51,779 nt of DNA from Treponema sp. (GTDB lineage Bacteria; Spirochaetota; Spirochaetia; Treponematales; Breznakiellaceae): assembly GCA_031286205.1 (NCBI GenBank), contig JAITUR010000069.1, forward strand, positions 1 to 51,779, read 5' to 3'. The translations under genes and the position numbers were made by a program. How positions within the stretch are numbered: the first letter of the stretch is position 1; every line of letters starts with the position of its first letter. The notes under the pieces are model-generated. The model was not told the DNA's origin, did no database searches, and saw only the letters and a program-made list of their open reading frames with translations. Positions 23,917 to 34,400 of the stretch are shown here, one piece after another.

Positions 23917-26889
23917 ATGTTTTTAAAAAGACTTACAATTCTAGGATTTAAATCATTCGCTGAGCGTACAGAAATTGAATTCAACAGCGGCATTACCGCC
24001 TTGCTTGGACCCAATGGCTGCGGAAAATCCAATGTTGTAGATGCCGTTAAATGGGTTTTGGGCGAGCACGCCATTAAATCCTTGCGCGCGGAAAAAATGG
24101 AAGATGTTATTTTTGGTGGTACGGAAGTCCGCAAACCCTTAAATGTGGCGGAAGTAACTCTTGCAATTGCAAACGAAACCGGCTTGCTTCCAATGGAGAT
24201 GCCGGAAATAGAAATAAAAAGACGGCTCTACCGCTCCGGCGAAAGCGAATACTTTATAAACAATACACTGTGCCGCTTAAAAGATATTCGCGAGCTTTTT
24301 TGGGATACAGGTATCGGCAAAACAGCCTACTCTGTAATGGAACAAGGTAAAATAGACCAAATACTTTCCGCAAAAGCGGAAGAACGCCGCTATTTATTCG
24401 AAGAAGCTGCCGGTATTACCCGTTACAAGGAACGCGGCGCGGAAGCAGAACGCAATCTTGCCAAAACAGAAGAAAATGTAAAACAGGTAGAGCTAATTCT
24501 TAGCGAAGTAAGAAGAAGCCACGACAGCCTTAAAGTCCAGTCAGAAAAAACGCTTAAATACCGTTCCTTGCGAGACGAAATTTTTAATTACGAACTTGAT
24601 ATTCAGCTTTTACGCCTAAAACAATTCCGTTACGAGCGCGAAGAAAGAAACGAAACCTTAAAACGCAGAACCGCAGACCGCGACAGAATCCGTTCGGAAA
24701 TGGAAGACGAAAACAAAGCACTGGAAGCTAACATGGACGAAGTAAACTCTATGGCAGCCCGCCTTGTAGAGCTTCAGAAAAATATTTACGGACTTGCTCT
24801 GGAAAAAAATGCACGCGAAAACGAAATCCGTCTTTTTAACGAACAACGCAGCGAAAATAAACTAAAAATTGGGCAGAACGAAGAAAAAGAAAACCAAGCT
24901 GTCCAAAAAACAACCGAATTAAATAACGATGCTTCCGCACAAGATGCTGTTGTTGCCGACCTGCGTAAACAGTGCGAAAGTATAGAAGAAAATATCCGTT
25001 CCTTCGAAGAAAATATCCAGCTTGCCGCCTTGCGCATTGGCGAAAACGAAAAAGAAATACGCAGGGCAGAAGATGAAATTCTTAAAATAGAAAAAGAAAT
25101 TACGGAGCTGGAAAAAGAACTTGCCAAAATAACGGACGACATTGTTGCAGAATTGGACGCAGGTTTAAAAAAAGACGGGTACTCAGCTTCCGAACGAAAA
25201 AACGCAGAAGTGTCATTACAGGAAACTCTTGCCCGTTTACGCACAATACTAAGCGGAAGAGAAGCGCTTATTCGGGATCTGTCTACGGCGGCGGCAGGCG
25301 GGGTTGATGTAGCCGATCTTAAAAACATAGCCGCATCTCTTGCCGCAGGATTATCGGAAGCTGCCGCAGATGCGGAAAAAGCAACAGCCCTTTTTGACAG
25401 TTACCGCAAACATTCCCCGACATTTATCGACGACTTCCTTGCACCGGAAGGTATTATTACAAAAAAGCGTGCATTGGATTTACAAATAAGAACTGCAAAA
25501 GACAATATAGAAGAACGGCGGCAGCGCATAAAAACACTGCGCGAAGATAATATAAATTTAACTGCCAAAACAGAAGAATACCGCGCAACTTTAGAAGATA
25601 TGAAAGTTAACCGCGCCCAGATGAACGCCCGTGCAGAAGCTGCCGAAGAACAGGCAAGGCTTATCCGCCGCGAACTTTCCGGACAGGAAGCTTTACTAAA
25701 AAATATCCGCGACGAACTTGCCCTTAACAGAAAAAGACTGGAAGACATTGATGGACGCATTGCGGGCGTTCATGCCGAAATTGCCGGCATAGATGAAAGA
25801 ACTTCCGCTTTTAATGCCGAACTGGAAAGACTGGAAAAAGATATTCGCAAGCGAAACGACAATGTTGCAAGCAAGCGGGAAGTAATAAACAAACGAATGA
25901 CGGAATTAAACAAAGTACAGGAAGCTTTAGAAAAAATCCATTTGGAGCTTGTACAATCCGACATGGAAATAAAAAATATTCAGGAAAATTTCCGGGAAAC
26001 CCACTCCAGAGATTTAATGGAGTTCGAAGAACGAATTTTTACAATTACAGAAGCTCCTGCCATTCTGCGGGATAAACTTGCAAAATCGCGCGCTCAAATG
26101 AAAGAGCTTGGTTCGGTAAACCTTATGGCTCCCGAAGAATTTGCGGAAACCAAACAACGCTACGATTTTCTTAATAATCAGATGACAGACCTGGAAAAAG
26201 CGCGCAAAGATTTGGAAGATCTTACACTGGAAATACGCCAGGAATCTTCGGCTCTCTTTTTGGAAACATACAACAGAATAAAAAAGAATTTTCATAATAT
26301 GTTCAGGCGGCTTTTTGGCGGCGGACGGGCAGAGCTTCGTCTTTCTGATCCAAACCACATACTGGAATCCGGTATAGAGATTCTTGCCCAGCCGCCCGGA
26401 AAAAAACTTGAACATTTAAGCCTTCTTTCCGGCGGTGAATGTTCTATGACAGCGGTAGCGCTTTTATTTGCTACCTATATGGTAAAACCCAGCCCATTCT
26501 GTTTATTGGACGAAATTGATGCCGCGCTGGACGAACAAAATGTCGGGCGATTTGTACATCTTCTAAAAGAGTTTAGCGATACAAGCCAGTTTATTATTAT
26601 TACACATAACAAAAAAACAGTTACCGGAGCCGGCACTTTAATTGGCGTTACAATGGAAGAATCCGGCGTTACAAAACTAATTGCCGTACGACTGGAAAAT
26701 GACGAGCTTGCGCTTGCCGAAGGTCCTCCGCCGCAAACCGAATTGTGGGACACCGACGGCACTTTCGAAGAAGAAGATGTTCCGCCGGAAGAAGGCAGAC
26801 AGCTTCCCCCGGGCATAAACGACCCGCGCAAAGTTACCCCCGAGCAGCTACGGCCCATTATTTCGAGATCTGCAAAAAATCCAACTTGA
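23917..26889 (+). CDS. smc: SMC chromosome-segregation ATPase, short form
   Basis: SMC dimers condense and separate chromosomes. The 990-residue protein (start at the ATG at 23917, opening MFLKRLTILGFKSFAERTE) has a normal N-terminal head with Walker A GPNGCGKSN near residue 33 and a C-terminal head with the signature LLSGGECSMTA and Walker B CLLDEIDAALD. Coiled coils fill the space between. It is about 180 residues shorter than typical SMC. The middle, near residues 400-540, has no recognisable hinge domain; instead there is a short linker containing SPTFIDDFLAPEG. The scpA and scpB partners are not nearby. Confidence 0.9.
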   Translation: MFLKRLTILGFKSFAERTEIEFNSGITALLGPNGCGKSNVVDAVKWVLGEHAIKSLRAEKMEDVIFGGTEVRKPLNVAEVTLAIANETGLLPMEMPEIEIKRRLYRSGESEYFINNTLCRLKDIRELFWDTGIGKTAYSVMEQGKIDQILSAKAEERRYLFEEAAGITRYKERGAEAERNLAKTEENVKQVELILSEVRRSHDSLKVQSEKTLKYRSLRDEIFNYELDIQLLRLKQFRYEREERNETLKRRTADRDRIRSEMEDENKALEANMDEVNSMAARLVELQKNIYGLALEKNARENEIRLFNEQRSENKLKIGQNEEKENQAVQKTTELNNDASAQDAVVADLRKQCESIEENIRSFEENIQLAALRIGENEKEIRRAEDEILKIEKEITELEKELAKITDDIVAELDAGLKKDGYSASERKNAEVSLQETLARLRTILSGREALIRDLSTAAAGGVDVADLKNIAASLAAGLSEAAADAEKATALFDSYRKHSPTFIDDFLAPEGIITKKRALDLQIRTAKDNIEERRQRIKTLREDNINLTAKTEEYRATLEDMKVNRAQMNARAEAAEEQARLIRRELSGQEALLKNIRDELALNRKRLEDIDGRIAGVHAEIAGIDERTSAFNAELERLEKDIRKRNDNVASKREVINKRMTELNKVQEALEKIHLELVQSDMEIKNIQENFRETHSRDLMEFEERIFTITEAPAILRDKLAKSRAQMKELGSVNLMAPEEFAETKQRYDFLNNQMTDLEKARKDLEDLTLEIRQESSALFLETYNRIKKNFHNMFRRLFGGGRAELRLSDPNHILESGIEILAQPPGKKLEHLSLLSGGECSMTAVALLFATYMVKPSPFCLLDEIDAALDEQNVGRFVHLLKEFSDTSQFIIITHNKKTVTGAGTLIGVTMEESGVTKLIAVRLENDELALAEGPPPQTELWDTDGTFEEEDVPPEEGRQLPPGINDPRKVTPEQLRPIISRSAKNPT

Positions 26890-26911
26890 TTTTCTTGATA
26901 TTTAGTTTTTA

Positions 26912-27385
26912 CTATTCGCCCATTTTAAGACGGCCTTCTTCCAAAAACCGTCTAAGCTCTTCTTCGGTTACCGATATACCTTCCACTCTGTCGACATCGG
27001 CATAGTTAAGGCTTCTGTTTTGCTCTCTGTATGTAGTTTCCACTTCCTGATTAAAACCTTTTCCGGCCATGGCGGTTTCCCTTGCAGATACTGTGGCTGT
27101 GTCCCCGGATACAACAGGTCTTGGAGAAAGATTGGCAGTTGCTATCCAGCCGGTTAACGAAGAATTTTCCGCACATCTTACTTCTACAAATCTGCCGTCT
27201 GCGCGTATAACAGTAACGCGGGCACCATAATTTAAGGTTCCCGTACTGCTTGAAAGAAGACCTGTGCCGGATTTAAGATCGGCTGTTCTTGTAGCTACAT
27301 ACATAGTCCCGCCTGCACGAGCCTGCGCCATTGCAAAAGCAACCGTAAACATCAATAAGAAAAATACAATAAATAATCTTTTCAT
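26912..27385 (-). CDS. Exported bacterial SH3-domain protein
   Basis: The 157-residue product has a signal peptide (MKRLFIVFFLLMFTVAFAMA) and one bacterial SH3 domain (residues 27-95: MYVATRTADLKSGTGLLSS, later WIATANLSP). The C-terminal part is charged and helical. Such domains bind cell-wall peptides or act as extracellular adaptors. It follows the cyclase gene by 24 bases on the same strand, so the two probably form an operon. GAGG precedes the ATG. Confidence 0.72.
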   Translation of the reverse strand: MKRLFIVFFLLMFTVAFAMAQARAGGTMYVATRTADLKSGTGLLSSSTGTLNYGARVTVIRADGRFVEVRCAENSSLTGWIATANLSPRPVVSGDTATVSARETAMAGKGFNQEVETTYREQNRSLNYADVDRVEGISVTEEELRRFLEEGRLKMGE

Positions 27386-27409
27386 TTTATTAACCTCGTT
27401 ACTATTATA

Positions 27410-29884
27410 TCACTTTTGGGTTAAATTATCAACCCCATTATCCCATGCTTTTTCGTCCGGCGGAGCAGAAATATACTTTACACATCTATTAAAGTACATT
27501 TTAGCAGCAAGATCGCTGGGATTTTTTAAAGATATCGATTCGAACATATCTCTTGCGGTTGCAAATTCTTGCTTTTCGTACAGATCAAACGCCTTTTCCC
27601 AATTTTTAACCATTTCCAAAAGTTCCGGGGCTGCTTCGGAAGCAATGTCCAAAAGCTCGTAAAGACGCAAGGGGGTGTTAATTCCTACAACACGCACACG
27701 GCTAAGCGGCCGCAGAACAAATTCATCTCCAATATGAGTACGGGTATATTCGCTTATCATAATACCGCCGGTTTCATATTGATCGTTTACTCCTTCCAGT
27801 CTTGCTGCCAAATTTACAGCATTACCCATAATGGTATAGTTCATTTTATTTGGGGTTCCCATGTTGCCAACAACCATGTCGCCGGTGTTAAGTCCAAGTC
27901 TTGTATATAATGGTCTGGGCTCACCGTCAACATAACCCAATTTTCCTTTTGCGTCTAAAGCTTCCAGCACTTTTGGAGTTAGAATTCCGTTTGCCAGAGC
28001 TTCTATATTAAGCTCCTTTTCCAGCTTTTTCATATAAACGGCAGACCGGCAGGCAAGCAAAGCATGATTTTCCATGTGAACAGGCGCACCCCAAAAACCG
28101 ATGATCGCGTCTCCCACATATTTATCTATGGTTCCCTGATTTTCCAAAATAATATCGCACATCTTTGTCAGATAAAAATTAAGAAGCTCTACAAGTTTTG
28201 CGGGATCTCCAAGCGCTTCGGAAAATGTGGAGAAGGCGCGAAGGTCGGTAAATATCGCGGTCATTTCGCGTTTTTCGCCGCCAAGTTTTAATTGGGAAGG
28301 ATCAAGCATAATTTGATCTATAACTTTAGGCGAAAGATACTGCGAAAAAGCGGATTTAATAAATCTTTTCTGGCTGCCCTCTGTAGCATAGTTGTAAAGC
28401 GTAACGGTAAGAAAAGAAGCAAGAGTGCCGGCAAGATAAGTTACCATTGGAACCCAAAGATTGCCAAACTGATACGATGTAAAAGCAATTATAACTATTC
28501 CTGTAACTACAACCGACAACCCAATTAAAGATACAGAAATTCTTGGAGAGAACATTGCAAGAAATACTATTGCTGCTACTACAATAATTAAAATAAGCAG
28601 GTTAAACCATTCGCTGCTTTCGTGGATAAAATCTCCCTGAAGACAATTATCCAACATGGTTATATGGGCTCCTACGCCGGGATACATAGAAGAAATCGGT
28701 GTGGGAAAAATATCAAAAAAGCCCTGTCCGTAAACGCCGACAAAAACAAAAGTGTCTCTAAAATAATCCCTAAACTCCAATAAGCTTTGCTGTTCTTCTT
28801 CGCTGAATTCTTCTAAATTTTTTAATGCTTCCGCATTGCGTAAAACCGCACTTGCTCTAATTGGTTTGTATTTTTCTTCTATATCTCCACGGAAGCGAAG
28901 CAGGGTAAAGCCGTTTTTATCGACGGGAATATTTATATGTTCCCATTGTATAGATTTTGATTTTTCGTCGTAGAAAATTTGCGGCTCGTATCCGGAAACA
29001 ATAAGCGAAGCGGTAGAAAGACCGGGGACTGCCTTTCCATCAAACAAGGTAAATGGTCTAAGACGGCGGTAAACTCCATCGGAGTCCGGTATGCCTGTTA
29101 CGCTCCCCAGCGCTCCTGCAGATTCAATTAACCCGGGAATTGGAAATTGACCCTTTTCGTTTTCTCCTATGCTAAACTTCTCCAGATATGATCCGAAATT
29201 TTCCGGCTGAAACAAAGGTAAATCATATTCGGAGGGCCATGTTGTAGAGGTTCCGCTCTGAGTGCTAAACATAACTGCCTGCACCACACGGCCAAACTTT
29301 TCGCTAGATTCAATAAAAGTAGTATCATCCTGTCTTGCGCTTAGGCTGCGCAGAGCTTCCCTTACTAACGCATTTCTTCCGGAACCTGCCTCTCTGGATT
29401 CCGGCGACCTTGCCGATCCTGCCGGACCTCTTGTTTCTCTTTCTCTTTCAAGTTCTTCCAGAGCAATAATTGCATTATCTATAATTTCATCCTGCTTGGC
29501 ATTACGATAAACCGAAGGTTCTGTATAAAGTATATCGAATGCAACGGAGTTTGCACCGGCATCGTTTAGAAAATCGATTATTTCGGAATATGCCTGTCTG
29601 GGCCAGGGCCAGCCCCATCCTCGTTCTTGCTGTGCCCAATTAACGCTTTCGTCGTCCAGCACAACTGCAAGAATTTCATAGGATGCCGGAATATAACCTC
29701 CGGTTAAATCCACGGTAAACCAGTTGCGTTCCGCCCAAAATCGTACCCGCATATCATAGGATTTATATTCCAAAAAATGAAAAACTCCCAATAAATGCAA
29801 GCCGGAAATAACAATAAACACCAAAGCCGCAATAATTACTGCAACCAACGGTTTTCCCAATTTTATTTTTTTATCTGTACCCAT
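27410..29884 (-). CDS. CHASE2-domain class III adenylate cyclase
   Basis: The 824-residue protein makes cyclic AMP from ATP in response to an extracellular or periplasmic signal. It has an N-terminal membrane anchor (residues 10-35), a large CHASE2 sensor domain (about 40-410) and three further membrane segments (near 420-500). A class III cyclase domain follows, with FTDLRAF and DKYVGDAI carrying the metal-binding aspartates. The lysine of DKYVGD and the threonine of NYTIMGN favour adenine, and NLAARLE holds the transition-state residues. It is transcribed with the SH3 gene and divergently from ctpA. AAGGG precedes the ATG. Confidence 0.9.
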   Translation of the reverse strand: MGTDKKIKLGKPLVAVIIAALVFIVISGLHLLGVFHFLEYKSYDMRVRFWAERNWFTVDLTGGYIPASYEILAVVLDDESVNWAQQERGWGWPWPRQAYSEIIDFLNDAGANSVAFDILYTEPSVYRNAKQDEIIDNAIIALEELERERETRGPAGSARSPESREAGSGRNALVREALRSLSARQDDTTFIESSEKFGRVVQAVMFSTQSGTSTTWPSEYDLPLFQPENFGSYLEKFSIGENEKGQFPIPGLIESAGALGSVTGIPDSDGVYRRLRPFTLFDGKAVPGLSTASLIVSGYEPQIFYDEKSKSIQWEHINIPVDKNGFTLLRFRGDIEEKYKPIRASAVLRNAEALKNLEEFSEEEQQSLLEFRDYFRDTFVFVGVYGQGFFDIFPTPISSMYPGVGAHITMLDNCLQGDFIHESSEWFNLLILIIVVAAIVFLAMFSPRISVSLIGLSVVVTGIVIIAFTSYQFGNLWVPMVTYLAGTLASFLTVTLYNYATEGSQKRFIKSAFSQYLSPKVIDQIMLDPSQLKLGGEKREMTAIFTDLRAFSTFSEALGDPAKLVELLNFYLTKMCDIILENQGTIDKYVGDAIIGFWGAPVHMENHALLACRSAVYMKKLEKELNIEALANGILTPKVLEALDAKGKLGYVDGEPRPLYTRLGLNTGDMVVGNMGTPNKMNYTIMGNAVNLAARLEGVNDQYETGGIMISEYTRTHIGDEFVLRPLSRVRVVGINTPLRLYELLDIASEAAPELLEMVKNWEKAFDLYEKQEFATARDMFESISLKNPSDLAAKMYFNRCVKYISAPPDEKAWDNGVDNLTQK

Positions 29885-29935
29885 GTTACTACCCTTTTTG
29901 TTTAATATATATCATAATAATAATAGGAGTATATC

Positions 29936-31420
29936 ATGGATTGTAAAATTAATAAATCCTACTATAAATGGATATGGATTGCGGCAACTGTCATTTTTTG
30001 CTTGTTATTTACTTTTGCGTTAATTCCGGGCGTTGGAGCGCAGGGGTCTCAGGAAGGCGGTTTAGGAAGGCGTTCTTATCCCGGCATGATGGAAGAGGTC
30101 TTTAACTTTATCTTGCGTAATTATGTTGACGAAGTTGATCCGCAGGTGCTTTTTGAAGGCGCTATGAACGGAATGTTTGGCGCTTTAGATGATCCTTATT
30201 CCGCTTTTTTATCGGAATCTGATCTTGGCGATTTACGCCATACAACCGAGGGCGCTTTTGGCGGAGTAGGTTTAAATATTACCAAGGCAACAAGCCCAAG
30301 ACCGGACGGAAAACCAATGTGGGTAGAAGTTGCTTCTCCAATAGAAGATACTCCGGGCTGGCGTGCCGGCATAAATCCGGGCGATTTCATTGTAGAAATA
30401 AATGATCAACCCACAGAAAATATGAGCATGGACGAGGTATTGGGAATATTGCGCGGCACTCCCGGAGAACAGGTTAAACTTCTTATAAGACGCGGAGAAA
30501 GACTGGAGTTCCCTGTAACAATTACCAGAGCCGTTATAGAAGTTCCTACTGTTAAACACGCAATGATTGGCGACATTGGCTATCTAAAGTTGATTTCCTT
30601 TACCCCAATGACAACGGCAAGAGCGCGAGAAGCCATAAATGAATTCAAAGAAAATAATTATAAGAGTCTTGTTCTGGATTTAAGATACAATTACGGCGGC
30701 CGTCTGGATTCTGCAATTGAAATTGCCGGTCTTTTCCTTGACGGCGGACTTGTTGTAAGCACAAGATCCAGAATACGATCTGAAAACCGGGAGTTTAATA
30801 CAAGAAGAGGAACCACTGTTCCCGCAAATATTCCTGTTATTGTTTTAATTAACAGAGCATCCGCTTCTGCTTCGGAAATTGTTGCCGGCGCGCTAAAGGA
30901 TCGCGGCAGGGCATATCTTGTCGGAGAAAACACATTTGGAAAAGGATCTGTTCAGCAGGTGTTTCCTGTTACAGACGGCACAGGTTTTAGAATAACAACT
31001 GCCCGTTATTTTACGCCAAGCGATGCAAATATAGATAAAATAGGCATTCCGCCGGATCGCGAAGTAAAATTTCCTGAATATACAGAAGAAGATGCAGAAC
31101 ACTTAAACGCGCTTATTAACTCGAACAAAATTCCGCAGTTTGCCGCACAGAGTCCGCAGGCAACAAGCGCCCAGATAGAAGCATTTGCAGTTTCTTTAAG
31201 AAGGGAGTATCAGCTGGATCTTGTATTGCTTAGACGGCTTATCAGAAACGAGCTGCGCAGAACGGAAATTGCACCGGTTTACGATTTAGAATATGACATT
31301 CAATTACAGGAAGCAATTAATATTCTAAAAAGCGGCAATTACCAGCAATTAATGCGCGATTCTAAACCGCTAAAGGCATTGCTGGAAGACACGGTAGACG
31401 ATTTTGCACAAGCTTCGTAA
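29936..31420 (+). CDS. ctpA: S41 family C-terminal processing protease
   Basis: This 494-residue protease cleaves exported proteins near their C-terminus in the periplasm. A signal anchor (residues 12-35) is followed by a PDZ domain (about 100-190, with GVGLNITKA) and the S41 catalytic domain. The serine is in NRASASASE near residue 308 and the lysine in GENTFGKGSVQ near 333. The length fits CtpA/Prc-like enzymes. AGGAG precedes the ATG. Its end lies 6 bases from the convergent carB-dapF gene. Confidence 0.92.
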   Translation: MDCKINKSYYKWIWIAATVIFCLLFTFALIPGVGAQGSQEGGLGRRSYPGMMEEVFNFILRNYVDEVDPQVLFEGAMNGMFGALDDPYSAFLSESDLGDLRHTTEGAFGGVGLNITKATSPRPDGKPMWVEVASPIEDTPGWRAGINPGDFIVEINDQPTENMSMDEVLGILRGTPGEQVKLLIRRGERLEFPVTITRAVIEVPTVKHAMIGDIGYLKLISFTPMTTARAREAINEFKENNYKSLVLDLRYNYGGRLDSAIEIAGLFLDGGLVVSTRSRIRSENREFNTRRGTTVPANIPVIVLINRASASASEIVAGALKDRGRAYLVGENTFGKGSVQQVFPVTDGTGFRITTARYFTPSDANIDKIGIPPDREVKFPEYTEEDAEHLNALINSNKIPQFAAQSPQATSAQIEAFAVSLRREYQLDLVLLRRLIRNELRRTEIAPVYDLEYDIQLQEAINILKSGNYQQLMRDSKPLKALLEDTVDDFAQAS

Positions 31421-31426
31421 CAGTAA

Positions 31427-34400
31427 CTATATCTCTACCACGCCGTCGAAAACTTTAACGCTGTCGCCTGTCATAAAAACGCGTTCGTCTGTGTAGTTAA
31501 TAACAAGTTCGCCGCCGGGGAGCTTTACCCTAATGTCCACGCCTTTGTCGCAGTGACCGTTAAGGACACCGGCAACGGCGGCGGCGCATGCGCCTGTACC
31601 ACAGCCCTGGGTTTCTCCGCTTCCGCGTTCCCAAATACGCATCTTTAAATAATTTCTGTCCATAACTTCGACAAACTCGGTATGTACTCTTTGCGGAAAT
31701 AGCGGGTCGTTTTCAAATTGCGGACCTATTTTATTAAGTTCGATTTTATTGATATCTTTGCCAAAAACAACAGCGTGCGGGTTACCCATAGACACGCAGG
31801 TAATCTCGTATTCATTGCCGCCGATATTAACTTTCTGGGCAACAATTTTGTCGCCGCTTAGGTTTACGGGGATTTTCTCCGGCCGCAATTCCGCTTGTCC
31901 CATGTCAACCTTAACCAAAGAAACAAGTCCGTTCCTTGTCGATAAATACAAGTCGCGTATTCCGCTCATTGTTTCTATCTTCATCTGTTTCTTTTTTACA
32001 ATATTGTTGTCGTAAAGATATTTTGCAACACAGCGGATCGAGTTGCCGCCGATAGAATCTTCGCTGCCGTCAAGATCGAACACCCTCATTTTTGCATCGG
32101 CGGTTTCTGAAGATAAAATTAGTACAACACCGTCGCCGCCTATTCCCCTGTGTCTGTCCGACAAAAATGCAGACAGGGACTCCGGAGAGTTAATGTCTAA
32201 ATCCAGACAGTTAATGTAAATGTGGTCGTTGCTGCATCCGTGCATTTTTGTAAACGGTAATTGTAAACGGCTGGTTCGCAGATTATTAATATCTATTAGC
32301 TCGGTGTTAATTTCGCTGTAGTCGGAAAGCAGAGAGTCCGCAAGAGCATTGGCTGTATCTATCGATGTCAGGCATGGCACGCCCAGCGCGCACGCTTTCC
32401 TGCGAAGCTTGACATCATCAAGGGCGGGGTCGCGTCCTTTTTCCGATGTCGAAACTATATACGCTATCTTCCCCGATGCCAAAAGTGTCTGCGTATTAAC
32501 ATCCGGATTGTCGAAAATTTTATCTATTGGTTCGCAAGAGAAGCCCTTTGCATTTAGGAAGCGCGCTGTTCCCCTTGTGCCATGCAGAGAAAATCCCAGC
32601 TTGGCAAACTTTTCCGCAACGCCAAGTATTTCTGCTTTGTCACCGTCACGCAGGGTAAGAAGTATTCCGCCCTTTCTTTCCATTTTATAATTGGCGGCAA
32701 CAAGTCCTTTGTAAAGCGCTTCTTCCAGACTTTTTCCAAGACCAAGAACTTCGCCCGTGGATTTCATCTCCGGTCCAAGGTGAGTATCAAGGCCGGTAAG
32801 TTTTTCAAAGGAGAATACCGGTACTTTAACAGCAATATATGGAGGAATGCTGCCAATGCCGGAAGAATACCCAAGGTCTGCAAGTTTTTCGCCAACGCTA
32901 ACCTTTGTAGCAATCTCGCACATTTGAATATCCGTTACCTTGCTGATATACGGAACAGTACGCGATGCGCGCGGGTTAACCTCTATTACATAAATATCGT
33001 TTTCATAATACACATATTGAATATTAATTAGACCTTTAACCTTTAAAGCCATACATAATTTTTCTGTTATCTCGAAAATATTATCTGCAAGGGCATCATC
33101 TATATTAATTGCGGGATACACGGCAATGCTGTCGCCGGAGTGAACACCCGTGCGTTCGATATGTTCCATAATACCGGGGATAAGTACATCGTTGCCGTCG
33201 CAGATTGCATCGACTTCTATTTCGCGTCCGCTTAGGTATTTATCTATAAGGATGGGGTTCTCCTGTTTCGAGCGCAGGATAATCTCCATATACTCGCGAA
33301 TATCATCGGGCGAAAAAGCGATAATCATATTCTGCCCGCCAAGTACATACGAAGGACGCATTAATACGGGGTAGCCGAGTTTGTCGGCAGCTTCCAGCGC
33401 TTCTGCCTCTGTCATTACGCCAAAACCCCGCGGGCGTTTAATTTGCAGGCTTTCCAGCAAGATGTCAAAGCGTTCCCTGTCTTCGCTAATATCGATACTG
33501 TCCGCAGGCGTGCCAATTATGTTAACGCCCCGTTCATGCAATTTTCTTGTCAGCTTAATTGCCGTGCCGCCGCCGAACGCAACAATAACGCCTATCGGCT
33601 TTTCGATGTTAATAATATTCATTACATCGTCGATATTTAATGGTTCAAAGTACAATCTGTCTGCGATGTCAAAGTCGGTGGAGACAGTTTCAGGATTATT
33701 ATTGATAACAATTACTTCGTAGCCCATCTTACGCAATGTCCACACACAATGAACACAGGCATAATCAAATTCGATTCCCTGCCCTATTCGTATAGGACCT
33801 GATCCAAGTACGATAATTCGTTCTTTGGTGCTTTTTTGAATAAATGGGAGTGCTTCGTTTTCTGTTCCATTTTTTATGGAGTAAAAGTACGGTGTCTTTG
33901 CTTCGAATTCAGCGGCGCAGGTGTCTACCATTTTGTAAATTAGCAAGCTGCTTGCAGGTGCTGAACTGCCGTTATTGTCCGCAATATTTTTTAGGCAGTA
34001 CAAGAACCAACGATCTACCTTTGTTGTATTAAACAATTCCTCTATTGCAAACCCTCGCTTGATTGCTTCGTACAATACAAATAATCGTTCGTCAGTTACG
34101 GTTAATAAAAGCTCCCTAATTTCCGCATCTGTCTTTGCTGCCATTCTTGGCATATCCAAACTTGTTAGCCCCAGCTCTGCGCCGCGTACCGCTTTAAGGA
34201 TTGCTTCTTCGAAGGTGTCCGCTATAGACATGACTTCGCCGGTGGCTTTCATTTGAGTGCCAAGCTCATTGTTGGCATAGACGAATTTGTCAAAAGGCCA
34301 TTTTGGAAACTTGACGGCAACATAGTCTAATGCGGGTTCGAAGGCGGCAAAGGTGGTACCGGTTACCGCATTTTTTATTTCGTCCAGTGTGTATCCAATG

